Shown: piece by piece, positions 26,098-36,175 of the stretch
Numbering within the stretch: the first letter of the stretch is position 1
Layout of the letters: each line of letters begins with the position of its first letter
DNA from: Thalassospira sp. HJ
GTDB lineage: Bacteria > Pseudomonadota > Alphaproteobacteria > Rhodospirillales > Thalassospiraceae
NCBI RefSeq assembly: GCF_000948415.1
Contig: NZ_JYII01000019.1
Coordinates: forward strand, 248,001 to 312,000
Reading direction: 5' to 3'
Length of the DNA: 64,000 nt
Program-made: the position numbers and the translations under genes
The notes under the pieces: generated by a model
Database searches by the model: none
What the model was told of the DNA's origin: nothing
What the model saw: only the letters and a program-made list of their open reading frames with translations

Positions 26098-27206
26098 CCG
26101 CCCCTGTATCCATTCGCAACGCCACCAAGACCTTTGGCGACTTCACCGCCCTTGACGATGTCAGCCTTGAAATCGCGGCTGGCGAATTCATCGTCCTTCT
26201 GGGCCCGTCGGGCTGTGGCAAGACCACCTTGTTATCGCTTTTGGGTGGTTTCCTGTCGCCAACCAGCGGCACGATTGAAATCGATGGCAAGGATATGGGC
26301 GACGTTGCCCCCGCCAAACGCCCGACGACCACGATGTTTCAGGATTATGCCCTGTTCCCGCATATGACCTTGCGCGACAACGTCGCCTTCGGCCTTAAGA
26401 TGCGCAAGGTCGGCAAGGCCGAACGCCATGCAAAGGCCGAAGAACTGCTTGATATGGTCGGGCTCAAGACATCGGCGAACAAGAAACCGCATGAACTGTC
26501 TGGCGGCCAGCGCCAGCGCGTCGCCCTTGCCCGGGCACTTGCAGTTGAACCCGATGTTTTGTTGCTCGACGAACCGTTGGGCGCGCTCGACCTCAAGCTC
26601 CGTCGTCAGATGCAGGATGAGCTTAAAGCCATTCAGAAACGGGTTGGCACCACCTTTGTCCACGTCACCCACGATCAGGAAGAAGCCATGGCGATTGCCG
26701 ATCGCATCGTGGTGATGAATGCCGGCAAGATCGAAGATGTCGGCAGCCCCGAAAACATTTATATGCAGCCCAAAACGCTGTTCTCGGCAAGCTTCATGGG
26801 CGAGGTCAATTTCATCCCCGGAACGCTTGAAAGTGCGACCGAAACAACGCTGACCATCAAGACGGCACTTGGCTCTGTCGAACTTCCGGCGTTTGACCAC
26901 GCGGGCTTTACTCCCGATTCCCAGGTGACCCTTGCCATCCGACCTGAACATTTCCGGGCCAGCACCGGCACCGGACCGCGTGTCACGCTTGGCAAGGCCA
27001 AGGTCGAAGACGGATCGTTTTTTGGCACCCATCATCGCGCCCATCTAAGCCCGCTTGATTATCCCGGCATGACGATCACCGCCCACATGCCGCAATCAGC
27101 GATCATTGAACCGGGTGCGTGGGTGGAGCTAACCCTTGATCCGGCCTCTATCGTGCTGCTGCCCGGCCATCCGCCCCACCCGATACAAGAAAGTGCCGCG
27201 TCATGA
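26094..27206 (+). CDS. ABC importer ATP-binding subunit (PotA-like)
   Basis: A 370-residue nucleotide-binding subunit. Walker A GPSGCGKTT near residue 40, Q-loop in TMFQDYALFPHMT, signature LSGGQRQRVALARAL, Walker B VLLLDEPLGALD, H-loop VTHDQEEAMA. After about residue 240 comes a TOBE-type beta domain (IRPEHFRASTGTGPRV), usual for polyamine and iron importers and often regulatory. Overlaps both neighbours by four bases (ATGA), so the whole operon is translationally coupled. Confidence 0.95.
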   Translation: MTAPVSIRNATKTFGDFTALDDVSLEIAAGEFIVLLGPSGCGKTTLLSLLGGFLSPTSGTIEIDGKDMGDVAPAKRPTTTMFQDYALFPHMTLRDNVAFGLKMRKVGKAERHAKAEELLDMVGLKTSANKKPHELSGGQRQRVALARALAVEPDVLLLDEPLGALDLKLRRQMQDELKAIQKRVGTTFVHVTHDQEEAMAIADRIVVMNAGKIEDVGSPENIYMQPKTLFSASFMGEVNFIPGTLESATETTLTIKTALGSVELPAFDHAGFTPDSQVTLAIRPEHFRASTGTGPRVTLGKAKVEDGSFFGTHHRAHLSPLDYPGMTITAHMPQSAIIEPGAWVELTLDPASIVLLPGHPPHPIQESAAS

Positions 27207-27943
27207 GCCAGACGAATATGGACCGCGCCAAACCCGAAGACTGGTACAGCCTCAAAACCGTTGGCGATGACGTCACCTATATCGGCGAGCCGTTTATCGA
27301 GGAATTTTACCGCTGCAACATCTGGCATGTCCGTGGGCGCGATGGCGACATGCTGGTCGATAGTGGCATGGGGGTTGTATCCCTGACCGAATGGGTGCCG
27401 CTTGTCACCGAACGGTCCGTTCAGGCGGTTGCCAGCCACACCCATTTTGATCATATCGGCTGCCACCACGAATTTGAAAACCGGGTGTGCCATCGCTGTG
27501 AGGCCGATCTTCTTGCCGCACCAACGCGCAAGAACACGCTGGCTGATCCCTATGTCACGGACGAGATTTTCACCAAACTGCCGCCGCTTCCCTATGCCTC
27601 GACCACCTATGCGGTCAAGGCGGCACCGGCCACCCGGATTGTCGAGGATGGCGATGTGATTGATCTTGGTGATCGCCATTTCGAGGTCATTCACACACCG
27701 GGTCATTCACCCGGTGGCATTGCCCTTTGGGAAAAGGCGACCGGCATCCTGTTTTCCGGGGACATTGTTTATGATGGACCTTTGATCGAAGACACTTATC
27801 ATGCAAATGCAACCGACTATGTCCGATCGATGGAACGGCTTTATGATTTGCCGGTCCGGATCGTGCATGGCGGGCATTTTGCCAGCTATGGCGGCGAACG
27901 CCATCGCGACATCATAAAAAGCTGGCTGAGGGAACGAACCTGA
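27203..27943 (+). CDS. Metallo-beta-lactamase-fold hydrolase in the ABC operon
   Basis: A 246-residue MBL-fold protein. Zinc ligands appear in order: HTHFDHIG (residues 79-86), TPGHSPGG, FSGDIVYDG and VHGGHFASYG. This set fits small hydrolases acting on esters, thioesters or lactones. The ATG lies in the ATGA overlap with the ATPase gene, so it is made together with the importer, which suggests that it processes the imported compound or an early catabolite. Specificity cannot be read from the sequence. Confidence 0.88.
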   Translation: MSQTNMDRAKPEDWYSLKTVGDDVTYIGEPFIEEFYRCNIWHVRGRDGDMLVDSGMGVVSLTEWVPLVTERSVQAVASHTHFDHIGCHHEFENRVCHRCEADLLAAPTRKNTLADPYVTDEIFTKLPPLPYASTTYAVKAAPATRIVEDGDVIDLGDRHFEVIHTPGHSPGGIALWEKATGILFSGDIVYDGPLIEDTYHANATDYVRSMERLYDLPVRIVHGGHFASYGGERHRDIIKSWLRERT

Positions 27944-28009
27944 AACCGCGCCACCAGCGTCGGGGATAAAGCCCCGGCCCGAACCACACAAATGATCAGG
28001 AAGGCTCCT

Positions 28010-29434
28010 ATGGATAACGCAGGCAAATTTTACATCAACGGCAAGTGGGTAGATCCGATTTCATCGGAAAAGATGGACGTGATCAATCCGGCCACCGAAG
28101 AAGTCATCACCCAAATCACGCTGGCCAGCGAAGAAGATGTCGACCTTGCGGTCGCCGCAGCCAAGCGCGCCTTTGAAAGCTATAGCCAGACCACCCTTGA
28201 ACAGCGCCTTGGCTGGCTTGAAAACCTGCTTGCGATCTATAAGCGCCGCTATGGCGAAGTCGCAGATACCATCACCAAGGAACTCGGCGCGCCAACCACC
28301 ATGTCACACGAACAGCAGGCCGCAGCCGGCACTGCCCACCTCGAAGATTTCATCGTTGCGCTGAAAAAGCTCAAGACCGAGGAAACCCTGTATAACGGCG
28401 AGCATCTGCTGCGCGAACCAATCGGGGTTTGCGGCCTGATCACGCCGTGGAACTGGCCGATCAACCAGATCGTGCTCAAAGTGGTACCGGCGTTGGCCGT
28501 TGGCTGCACCTGTGTGCTCAAGCCGTCCGAATTCACCCCGCTTAACGCCATGCTTTATGCCGAAATGATCCATGAGGCAGGCTTCCCAGCCGGCGCATTC
28601 AACATGGTTCAGGGCGCAGGCCCGATTGCCGGTGCAACCCTGTCGCGTCATCCCGACATCACCATGATGTCCTTTACCGGATCGACCCGGGCGGGCAAGG
28701 CGATCACCAAGGACGCCTCGGAAAACATCAAGCGCGTTACGCTTGAGCTTGGCGGCAAGTCGCCCAACATCGTGTTTGACGATGTCGATATCGAAGATCG
28801 TATTGCCTGGAGTGTGAATGCCGTCTTCAACAACTCCGGCCAGACCTGTGATGCGCCCACCCGCATGCTTGTGCAGCGTTCGATCTATGACGAAGCCGTC
28901 AAGGTCGCCAAACGGGTTGGTGAAGAAGCATCGGTGGGTGATCCGACCAAGGAAGGTGATCATATCGGCCCGCTGGTCAGCCACATCCAGTTTGACCGTG
29001 TCCAGACCCTTATTCAGGCAGGCATTGACGAAGGTGCCACCCTTCTGGTCGGTGGTGCGGGCAAGCCCGATGACACCAATGAAGGCTACTTCACCAAGCC
29101 GACGATTTTCGCCGATGTGAACAACAATATGCGCATCGCCCGCGAAGAAATCTTTGGCCCGGTCGTCTCGATGATCCCGTTTGATACCGAAGAAGAAGCC
29201 ATCGCCATCGCCAATGACACGCCTTATGGCCTGGCGGCCTACGTCCAGACCCCGGACGCCGAAAAGGCTGACCGCGTTGCCCGCAAACTGCGCGCCGGTA
29301 TGGTTCTTCTAAACGGTTCCTCCCCGCTCGCCGGCAGCCCGTTTGGTGGCTACAAACAATCGGGTAATGGCCGCGAAGGTGGCCTGTTCGGCCTCGAGGA
29401 CTTCATGGAAATCAAGATGATCCATAAGCTTTAA
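28010..29434 (+). CDS. Aldehyde dehydrogenase, NAD(P)+-dependent
   Basis: A 474-residue ALDH. Catalytic cysteine in NNSGQTCDAPTRML, general base Glu in TLELGGKSPNIVF, the nucleotide-binding turn FTGSTRAGK, the oxyanion Asn in TPWNWPINQI, and the family ending GGYKQSGNGREGG. AGGAAGG serves the ATG at 28010, better placed than the in-frame ATG at 27992. It follows the MBL gene by 66 bases with no terminator between, so it probably belongs to the same TetR-controlled unit. Import, hydrolysis and aldehyde oxidation would make a small catabolic path; with a polyamine-type importer an amino-aldehyde is a reasonable guess. Confidence 0.93.
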   Translation: MDNAGKFYINGKWVDPISSEKMDVINPATEEVITQITLASEEDVDLAVAAAKRAFESYSQTTLEQRLGWLENLLAIYKRRYGEVADTITKELGAPTTMSHEQQAAAGTAHLEDFIVALKKLKTEETLYNGEHLLREPIGVCGLITPWNWPINQIVLKVVPALAVGCTCVLKPSEFTPLNAMLYAEMIHEAGFPAGAFNMVQGAGPIAGATLSRHPDITMMSFTGSTRAGKAITKDASENIKRVTLELGGKSPNIVFDDVDIEDRIAWSVNAVFNNSGQTCDAPTRMLVQRSIYDEAVKVAKRVGEEASVGDPTKEGDHIGPLVSHIQFDRVQTLIQAGIDEGATLLVGGAGKPDDTNEGYFTKPTIFADVNNNMRIAREEIFGPVVSMIPFDTEEEAIAIANDTPYGLAAYVQTPDAEKADRVARKLRAGMVLLNGSSPLAGSPFGGYKQSGNGREGGLFGLEDFMEIKMIHKL

Positions 29435-29456
29435 GGCACGTGCTGCGTTACCTCTA

Positions 29457-29490
29457 AAGGCCCCGGAAATTTCCGGGGCCTTAATTGTTT
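29457..29490 (+). terminator. Rho-independent terminator at the end of the importer/ALDH operon
   Basis: Perfect palindrome AAGGCCCCGGAAATTTCCGGGGCCTT (two 13-base arms, 29457-29482) followed by AATTGTTT. Confidence 0.88.
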
Positions 29491-29596
29491 ATTGGCCCAT
29501 CACACCTACACTTGATCCACCGTCATCAATTCGTGACGACATAGGGCTGGCAATGATCGGTTTGGGGACTATAATCCCATCGTTAATCGATAAATC

Positions 29597-29863
29597 TAGG
29601 GTCAGAACCCATTAATTTGATTTGAATGGCAGACGTTGTATTTGTGAAGTCCAAGGAAAAGTCCGCTGGGCGGGCCGGTGTCCCGGCCAAGGGGTTTGAC
29701 GCAGGAGGTTGCAAATACAACGTCTGTCCTTCGGATTCACCGGATTTGCACGGGCTACTTTGTCGCAAAGCCTTGAAAGATGAATATCTTCCGGCGACTT
29801 TGCTCCGCGTATCCGCACAAATCCGGTGAACCATTCAAAACAAATTAATGGGTTCTGACCCTA
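29597..29863. mobile_element. MITE-like element 1: 267 bp, 33-bp inverted ends, three-way-junction fold
   Basis: Outer arms 29597-29629 and 29831-29863 are inverted repeats of 33 bases with one mismatch, starting TAGGGTCAGAACCC and ending GGGTTCTGACCCTA, so a TA bounds each end as in Tc1/IS630-type targets. Directly inside are two further perfect inverted repeats: 15 bp (29630-29644 with 29712-29726) and 13 bp (29736-29748 with 29818-29830). They abut the outer arms exactly, so either strand can fold into a three-way junction with two side stems. No transposase is encoded. The right end stops 42 bases before the TPR gene start. The element is probably moved in trans. Confidence 0.85.
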
Positions 29864-29904
29864 ATATCCGGGCAACGGATTGCGATTGGATTGGGAGACC
29901 TCCT

Positions 29905-30747
29905 ATGAATGCAATGTCCTTTTCTGATATGGGGCTTGCGGCCTTGAAACGGTGTCAATATGACGCCGCAATCAACATGCTGCGCCAGGCACTTGGCGAA
30001 GATATGGATAATCTGGATGCCCGCTTCGGACTGGCGCGCGCCCTTCATGAAAAAGGTTCGGTCATCGAAGCAGTCGGTGAATATCGCACGGTGCTGCAAT
30101 CTGATGGGGGTCATGAAGACTGCCTGCATCACATTGCACGCGCTCTGTTGCAAAATGGCGATGCGCGCGGCGCCTTGAACCACGTCGATATCGTTCTTCG
30201 CAACAAGCCGACCGACCCGGAATTGCTTGCGCTGCGCGGGCAAGCATTGATTGCACTTGAACGCTATGACGCAGCCCTTTCATCGCTGCAATCGGCGGCA
30301 CATCACAATCCTGGCTCGGAAACCCTTCATCGCCTGATCGCCAAGTGCCATCGAGCCAATGAGGATTTCGAAAGCGAGCGGCGCGCGGTTGAGCAACTGC
30401 TGCGCATCAATCCGTCATCGCTCAGCGCATCAAATGATCTCGGTGTCATCAACCTGCGGGAAGGCCATCTGATCGCAGCGTTCGAGGCATTTGAACAAAT
30501 CCTTTCGCAAGATGCCGATCACCCGCAGGCGACATTGAACCGTGCGATTGCCCTGACCGTCATGGGCGGCATGGATCATGATGCGATCTGGAACCGGGTG
30601 ATGGAGGTCTGCGACGGGATCGAGGATATTGATGATATCCGAAACGCTGCCGATCAATTGGCAAAGCTTCCGGACACTGCCCGCAAAGGCACGGCCGAGG
30701 CCGATCGCCTAATCAAGATGGCTGCCATTGAAGAGATCGATATCTGA
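29905..30747 (+). CDS. Tetratricopeptide-repeat protein, possibly pilus-assembly TadD-like
   Basis: A 280-residue soluble protein of helical repeats: about six TPR units from residue 8 (MGLAALKRCQYDAAINMLRQ), with Ala/Gly at the packing positions (LARALHEKGSVIEAVGEY; DLGVINLREGHLIAAFEAF). It has no signal peptide or catalytic domain. It resembles TadD-type TPR proteins, but there are no tad pilus genes here, so the call stays general. ATG at 29905 has GGGAGAC upstream. The open frame extends back into the right arm of the MITE-like element, so insertion placed the element in the leader region of this gene. Confidence 0.82.
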   Translation: MNAMSFSDMGLAALKRCQYDAAINMLRQALGEDMDNLDARFGLARALHEKGSVIEAVGEYRTVLQSDGGHEDCLHHIARALLQNGDARGALNHVDIVLRNKPTDPELLALRGQALIALERYDAALSSLQSAAHHNPGSETLHRLIAKCHRANEDFESERRAVEQLLRINPSSLSASNDLGVINLREGHLIAAFEAFEQILSQDADHPQATLNRAIALTVMGGMDHDAIWNRVMEVCDGIEDIDDIRNAADQLAKLPDTARKGTAEADRLIKMAAIEEIDI

Positions 30748-30923
30748 TCTGAGAAGGCTACTTTTCCGCCCCCTTCCAACAGCGTTCCCGCCGTCAAAAG
30801 GCCCAAGCGGGAACCGCATGCCATAACCGGCGTTTAATCATATGATGTGCTTTGCGTTTTCCCTGATCTGGATCACGCGACACTGTTTGATCTGCCTTTG
30901 GTTCAAAAAGGGATCCTTGCATC

Positions 30924-32288
30924 ATGGTTCAACGCCTGATCCGCGTCTGGGAATTTCTGGCCTATAGCCTGTGGCTGTCGCCGCTGCTTTTCGCAGTGGG
31001 CGGGGCGGCGATTGCTGTTGGCGTGATGGCCCTTCCACAGGACTGGTTGCGCGATATCCTGCCCGAGATCTTGCCGGGCTTTAGCGATATCGACACGGTG
31101 CGCAGCCTGCTTGAAACATTGCTGGCCACCCTTGTCACCATGACGACCTTTGCGCTGTCGATCACGATGGTGGTGTTGACCCTTGCCGCCGGATCGCTTG
31201 GCCCGCGCATGATCCGCAATTTTATGGGCGATACCAAAACCCAGAACGCGCTTGGCATCTTTGTCGGCAGCATCCTGTTTCTGATCACATCCCTTGTGAT
31301 GATGGGCAGCAACCCGGGAAGCGCGCCGGTGCCGCATCTTGCCACCACGGTCGGGATTGCGCTGTTTGTTATCAGTGTTTTTGTCCTGATCCTGTTTGTT
31401 CATCACCTCGGCCGGTCCATCGTTGCCGATGAAGTCATTCAGCGTGTTGGCAAGAACCTTGAAGAAACCATTCAGTCGGCCTGCACCACCCTGTCTGAGC
31501 CAATCAAGGCCGCCGAAAAGGCACAGTCACGCTTGCCCGATCCCCAAGACATCGCGCGAGACCAAGCAATCTGCATCGGATCGTCTGGTTATGTGCAGGG
31601 CATCGATTATGAAAAAATCTGTGAGATCGCCAAGGGAACTGATACCCGCATCTCGCTGGTGATCCGGGCAGGTCAACATGTGCTGGCAGGCGATATCGTC
31701 GGGCAGATTGATCCCGCCAAAGACGGCACTTCGACCAAGAATATCGATCAATGCCATGCCGACATTCTCGACGCCATCATGATTGGCACACATCGGACCG
31801 CGATGCTTGATGTCGAGTTTGCGCTCCGCCAATTGGTCGAGGTCGCCTTGCGTGCGCTGTCGCCCGGGATCAATGACCCGTTTACCGCCATTGCCGCGGT
31901 TTATCGCCTTGGCCGTGCCCTACCGCATGCCATGCAGTTCCGCTATCCCGTCGGCATCTGGATTGATGATAGCGATGAGGTCCGCCTCAAAGCCCTGCTG
32001 TCAGATTTCGACGGCATGCTGGGGGCGGCTTATGACCAGATCCGACAATCAGCCGCCAGCAAACCCGATGTCTTGCTACCGATGGCCGAAGTGCTGGAGA
32101 GCCTGATGCGGCTTGCCCACACCGATCAACAACGCGACACCCTGCGCACCCATGCCCGCATGATCGCCAGTATGGCTGAGCGCAACGTGCCCGAAGAAAA
32201 CGACCGCAAAGCCGTGCTAAGGGCCGCAACGCGGGTCCTGCATCATCAGGAACCGGCAAACAATCGAGGCTGCGAAAAAGACACCTGA
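30924..32288 (+). CDS. DUF2254 family membrane protein
   Basis: A 454-residue protein with four predicted membrane segments in the first 160 residues (LLFAVGGAAIAVGVMAL; LATLVTMTTFALSITMVVLTLAAGSLG; NALGIFVGSILFLITSLVMM; TTVGIALFVISVFVLILFVHHLG), then a soluble domain (AICIGSSGYVQGIDYEKICE; RALSPGINDPFTAIAAVYRLG). This matches the DUF2254 layout; no biochemical role is established. ATG at 30924 with AAGGGA 9 to 14 bases upstream. It stands between the TPR gene and the AraC regulator on the same strand with roughly 90 to 180 base gaps. Confidence 0.88.
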   Translation: MVQRLIRVWEFLAYSLWLSPLLFAVGGAAIAVGVMALPQDWLRDILPEILPGFSDIDTVRSLLETLLATLVTMTTFALSITMVVLTLAAGSLGPRMIRNFMGDTKTQNALGIFVGSILFLITSLVMMGSNPGSAPVPHLATTVGIALFVISVFVLILFVHHLGRSIVADEVIQRVGKNLEETIQSACTTLSEPIKAAEKAQSRLPDPQDIARDQAICIGSSGYVQGIDYEKICEIAKGTDTRISLVIRAGQHVLAGDIVGQIDPAKDGTSTKNIDQCHADILDAIMIGTHRTAMLDVEFALRQLVEVALRALSPGINDPFTAIAAVYRLGRALPHAMQFRYPVGIWIDDSDEVRLKALLSDFDGMLGAAYDQIRQSAASKPDVLLPMAEVLESLMRLAHTDQQRDTLRTHARMIASMAERNVPEENDRKAVLRAATRVLHHQEPANNRGCEKDT

Positions 32289-32375
32289 ACCGCAAGAATG
32301 GTCAGGCAATCCTTTTCCATTCCGGGCAAACTGATGGCATCAAGTCCGTAACCAGTCCGTTGAAAAGCGATCCCG

Positions 32376-33263
32376 ATGCCTGAAAGCCCGCAAGATCACC
32401 TGCAAAACCGGTTTGCCCGTGTCATCGCCCATATCGATGACAATGCGGACCGACCGTTGGGTTTGGCGGAACTGGCCGGGGTTGCCGCCTATTCACCCTT
32501 TCATTTCCATCGCCAGTTCGCCGCCCTGTTTGACATTTCGGCCACAAAGTATGTCCGGTTGGTTCGTATGCGTCGTGCCGCGAACAGCCTTTTGTTTCGC
32601 AAAGATATTCCGGTCACGGATATCGCCTTTGACGCAGGGTTCGAAAACGCGGAATCCTTTTCACGCGCCTTTCGCAAACTCCATGATCAAAGCCCGTCAG
32701 ACTTTCGCAACCATCCCGACTGGGACAACTGGCAAGCGCCTTACGCCAAACTCCAGCAGGTCCGGAGGGACACCATGACCAACGAAGTAACCAGCTCTGT
32801 CACCATCATCGATTTCCCGGAAACCCGAACTGCCTGCATGGATCATATCGGCCCGCCAGCCCGGATTGGTGAAACCATTCAGCGCTTCATTGCCTGGCGC
32901 AAAATCCATCATCTGCACCCGTCAAAACATGCCACCTTCAATATCGTCTGGTGTAATCCCGACGATACCCCGCCCGACGCATTCCGTATGGGTCTTGCCG
33001 TGGTCACCGATCAGGAATTGTCCGAGGAAGACAAACAAAAAGGGCTTTATGTGCAAACCCTACCCGCCGGACGCTACGCCAAGCTGCGCCATATCGGCAG
33101 CGACCAGACATTGGGCGACAGTGCGCTTTCACTCTATCGTGACTGGCTGCCGCAAAGCGGTGAAACGCCGGGTGACTTCCCGCTGATCTTCCAGCGGATC
33201 GCGTTTTATCCCGACGTCGCCGAGCATGAAGCCATCACTGATATCCTGCTACCGCTGGCATGA
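32376..33263 (+). CDS. AraC-family regulator with C-terminal GyrI-like ligand domain
   Basis: A 295-residue activator. Residues 10-115 hold the double helix-turn-helix (LAELAGVAAYSPFHFHRQFAALF and DIAFDAGFENAESFSRAFRKLHDQSPSDFR); residues 135-295 form a GyrI-like small-molecule-binding domain (VTIIDFPETRTACMDHIGP...LPAGRYAKLRHIGSD). This is the Rob/SoxS-like architecture used by many multidrug-sensing regulators. DNA-binding half first and ligand half second is the normal order in this class. It ends at a bidirectional terminator shared with alaS. The targets are not evident from the neighbourhood. Confidence 0.92.
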   Translation: MPESPQDHLQNRFARVIAHIDDNADRPLGLAELAGVAAYSPFHFHRQFAALFDISATKYVRLVRMRRAANSLLFRKDIPVTDIAFDAGFENAESFSRAFRKLHDQSPSDFRNHPDWDNWQAPYAKLQQVRRDTMTNEVTSSVTIIDFPETRTACMDHIGPPARIGETIQRFIAWRKIHHLHPSKHATFNIVWCNPDDTPPDAFRMGLAVVTDQELSEEDKQKGLYVQTLPAGRYAKLRHIGSDQTLGDSALSLYRDWLPQSGETPGDFPLIFQRIAFYPDVAEHEAITDILLPLA

Positions 33264-33284
33264 TCGCCAATCTTCAGACAAAAC

Positions 33285-33311
33285 AAAAGGGCCCCGATCG
33301 GGGCCCTTTTT
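33285..33311. terminator. Bidirectional terminator between the AraC gene and alaS
   Basis: Perfect palindrome AAAAGGGCCCCGATCGGGGCCCTTTT (two 13-base arms, 33285-33310), with a T-run on each strand. It serves both convergent genes. Confidence 0.93.
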
Positions 33312-33340
33312 ATTCATCATACTTTTGCGGATGGTATCGC

Positions 33341-35995
33341 TTAGCCTGCGATATGTGCCTCGATCGCGGCCAGTGCGGCGTCGGCTTGCGACGGGTCGGA
33401 ACCACCACCCTGTGCCATGTCCGGACGGCCACCGCCACCCTTGCCACCGAGTTTTTCAACACCGATGCGGACAAGATCGACTGCGCTGTATGTGTCTTTA
33501 AGGTCTTCGGTCAGGCCGACAACAATGGAAGCCTTGCCACCGTCACCCGAAACCAGCGCCACAATGCCAGAGCCCATCTGTTCGCGGAGCTCGTCAACCA
33601 TGCCTTTGAGTTCCTTGGCCGGAATACCGTCAAGCGAACGCAGTGCGATTTTGACACCGTTGACTTCCTTGAACGCGTCACCACCGGATGCCGCGCCAGA
33701 ACCAGCGGTCGCCAGCTTCTTGCGCAGATCGGAAACTTCGCGCTCCAAACGACGGCGTTCTTCCTGCAGCGCCTTGACGCGTGCCGGGACGTCTTCCGGG
33801 ACGGCTTTAAGGTCAGATGCAACCGCCGTCAGAACGTTTTCGCGTGCTGACATGTATTTGGCAGCATCGGCACCGGTGAGAGCTTCGATACGGCGGACAC
33901 CGCTTGAAACAGCACCCTCGGAGACGATCTTGAACATGCCGATATCCCCGGTGCGCTTGACATGCGTACCGCCGCAAAGTTCGAGCGAATAGGCATGTTC
34001 GTTGGCAACCGGCAGGCCCATCGACACAACGCGGACTTCATCGCCGTATTTCTCTCCAAACAGCGCCATCGCGCCGAGCTCAATCGCCTCGTCCGGGGTC
34101 ATCAGACGGGTGGTGACTTCGCTGTTTTCGCGGATCAGGCTGTTAACGTCGGCTTCGATCACCGCGGCTTCCTCGGCCGTGACGGCTTTGGGATGCGAGA
34201 TATCAAAGCGCAGACGATCAGCCGCCACCAGCGAGCCCTTCTGGGTCACGTGGTCACCAAGATGCTTGCGCAGAACCGCATGCAGAAGGTGGGTCGCCGA
34301 GTGGTTGGCACGAAGCGATGAACGGCGGCTATGATCAACGCGGAATTCCGCGGCATCACCAACCTTGACCTCGCCCTCGGTCACTTTGCCGAGATGCACA
34401 TGCAAAGCACCCAGCTTTTTCTGGGTGTCGGTGATTTCAATGATCGCACCGTTTTCGGTTTTGATCACACCGGCATCGCCCTGCTGACCACCGGACTCGC
34501 CAAAGAAGGTCGTCTGGTTGGCAAGAACGGCAACCTCGTCACCCTTGGATGCGGTTTTGACTTCGGCACCGTCCTTGATCAGGGCAGTAACAACGCCTTC
34601 CGCACTTTCGGTTTCGTAGCCGAGGAATTCGGTCGCACCATCACGGTCATTGATGTCAAACCAGACTTCCTCGGTCGCCGCTTCGCCCGAACCGGACCAG
34701 GCTGCACGTGCCTTGGCTTTCTGTTCTTCCATGGCGGACGTGAAACCGTCTTCATCGATGCCAATTTTGCGTTCCTTGAGCGCATCGGCGGTCAGATCAA
34801 GCGGGAAGCCATAGGTGTCGTAAAGCTTGAAGGCGACATCACCCGAAAGGGTCGCGCCCTCACCCATGCCATCGGTCGCGTCATCAAGCATCTTGAGACC
34901 GCGATCAAGCATGGTTTTAAAGCCCTGCTCTTCAAGCTTGAGGGTTTCTTCGATCAATGCCTGCGCACGGACAAGTTCCGGGAAGGCATTGCCCATTTTG
35001 CGGACCAGCGCCGGGACCAGTTCATACATCACCGGATCCTGGGTTCCGATCATGTGCAGATGGCGCATCGCGCGGCGCATGATACGGCGCAGAACGTTAC
35101 CGCGACCGGCATTGGACGGCAGAACGCCATCAGCAATCAGGAAGCTAGTCGAACGCAGATGGTCGGCAACCACGCGGTGCGAAACGTTATGCGGACCATC
35201 CGGATCGGTATTGGTGGCGTCTGCCGATGCTTCGATCAGCGCGCGCATCAAATCAATGTCATAGTTGTCGTGCTTGCCCTGCAGGACAGCGGCAATACGT
35301 TCCAGACCCATGCCGGTATCAATCGACGGTTTTGGCAGGTCAACGCGTTCGCCATTTGCCATCTGCTCGTACTGCATGAAGACGAGGTTCCAGATTTCAA
35401 TGAAACGGTCGCCGTCTTCTTCCGGGCTACCCGGAGGGCCACCCCAGATGTGATCGCCATGGTCAAAGAAGATTTCCGAGCACGGACCGCACGGGCCGGT
35501 ATCGCCCATCGACCAGAAGTTATCAGAGGTCGGGATACGGATGATGCGATCATCGGTCAGGCCAGCGATCTTTTTCCAAAGACCATGTGCCTCGTCATCG
35601 GTGTGATAGACCGTGACCAGCAGCTTGTCCTTGGGCAGACCGTATTCCTTGGTGATCAGGTTCCAGGCGAATTCGATCGCGTTTTCCTTGAAGTAGTCGC
35701 CAAACGAGAAGTTGCCGAGCATTTCAAAGAAGGTGTGATGGCGCGCGGTATGACCGACATTTTCAAGGTCGTTATGCTTGCCCCCGGCGCGCACGCATTT
35801 CTGCGAAGTCGCGGCACGCGAATAATCGCGGTGTTCCTGGCCGGTGAAAACGTTCTTGAACTGAACCATCCCGGCGTTGGTGAACATCAGGGTAGGGTCA
35901 TTGCGCGGCACCAGCGGGCTGGAGGAAACGACTTCGTGGCCGTTCTTGCGGAAGAACTCCAGAAACGTGGTGCGGATATCGTTAACGGTCTGCAT
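33341..35995 (-). CDS. alaS: Alanyl-tRNA synthetase
   Basis: An 884-residue class II synthetase. The catalytic core runs from [20 protein letters not shown] with motif 1 [21 protein letters not shown] and motif 2 [19 protein letters not shown]; the editing domain has [16 protein letters not shown] and the zinc-binding [13 protein letters not shown]; the C-Ala domain ends the protein with a glycine-rich segment ([16 protein letters not shown]). All expected domains are present. Start 35995 with GGAG five bases upstream is preferred to 36037. It charges tRNA-Ala and proofreads Ser and Gly. alaS close to recA on the same strand is common in this class. Confidence 0.97.
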   Translation of the reverse strand: MQTVNDIRTTFLEFFRKNGHEVVSSSPLVPRNDPTLMFTNAGMVQFKNVFTGQEHRDYSRAATSQKCVRAGGKHNDLENVGHTARHHTFFEMLGNFSFGDYFKENAIEFAWNLITKEYGLPKDKLLVTVYHTDDEAHGLWKKIAGLTDDRIIRIPTSDNFWSMGDTGPCGPCSEIFFDHGDHIWGGPPGSPEEDGDRFIEIWNLVFMQYEQMANGERVDLPKPSIDTGMGLERIAAVLQGKHDNYDIDLMRALIEASADATNTDPDGPHNVSHRVVADHLRSTSFLIADGVLPSNAGRGNVLRRIMRRAMRHLHMIGTQDPVMYELVPALVRKMGNAFPELVRAQALIEETLKLEEQGFKTMLDRGLKMLDDATDGMGEGATLSGDVAFKLYDTYGFPLDLTADALKERKIGIDEDGFTSAMEEQKAKARAAWSGSGEAATEEVWFDINDRDGATEFLGYETESAEGVVTALIKDGAEVKTASKGDEVAVLANQTTFFGESGGQQGDAGVIKTENGAIIEITDTQKKLGALHVHLGKVTEGEVKVGDAAEFRVDHSRRSSLRANHSATHLLHAVLRKHLGDHVTQKGSLVAADRLRFDISHPKAVTAEEAAVIEADVNSLIRENSEVTTRLMTPDEAIELGAMALFGEKYGDEVRVVSMGLPVANEHAYSLELCGGTHVKRTGDIGMFKIVSEGAVSSGVRRIEALTGADAAKYMSARENVLTAVASDLKAVPEDVPARVKALQEERRRLEREVSDLRKKLATAGSGAASGGDAFKEVNGVKIALRSLDGIPAKELKGMVDELREQMGSGIVALVSGDGGKASIVVGLTEDLKDTYSAVDLVRIGVEKLGGKGGGGRPDMAQGGGSDPSQADAALAAIEAHIAG

Positions 35996-36175
35996 ATCTC
36001 TCCAACCCGGAAAACGCGGAAAAACTGCGCCCGCCATGCTGGCGAACGGACTGCCCTATTTAGCGGCTCGGCCCTGCCCTGTCCAGTCAGGCGAAAGGAG
36101 TCCGGGGCATTTGCCGCAAGTTTTCCGGATTTAAGGGATCAGCTGGCTTTCAAACCGCCTTTGCGAACCCGAATT

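Noticed and set aside
29597-29863. Interpretation of the 267-bp element as a CRISPR fragment or phage attachment site
   Set aside because: There are no regularly spaced direct repeats and no tRNA or integrase; nested inverted repeats fit a MITE-like element better.
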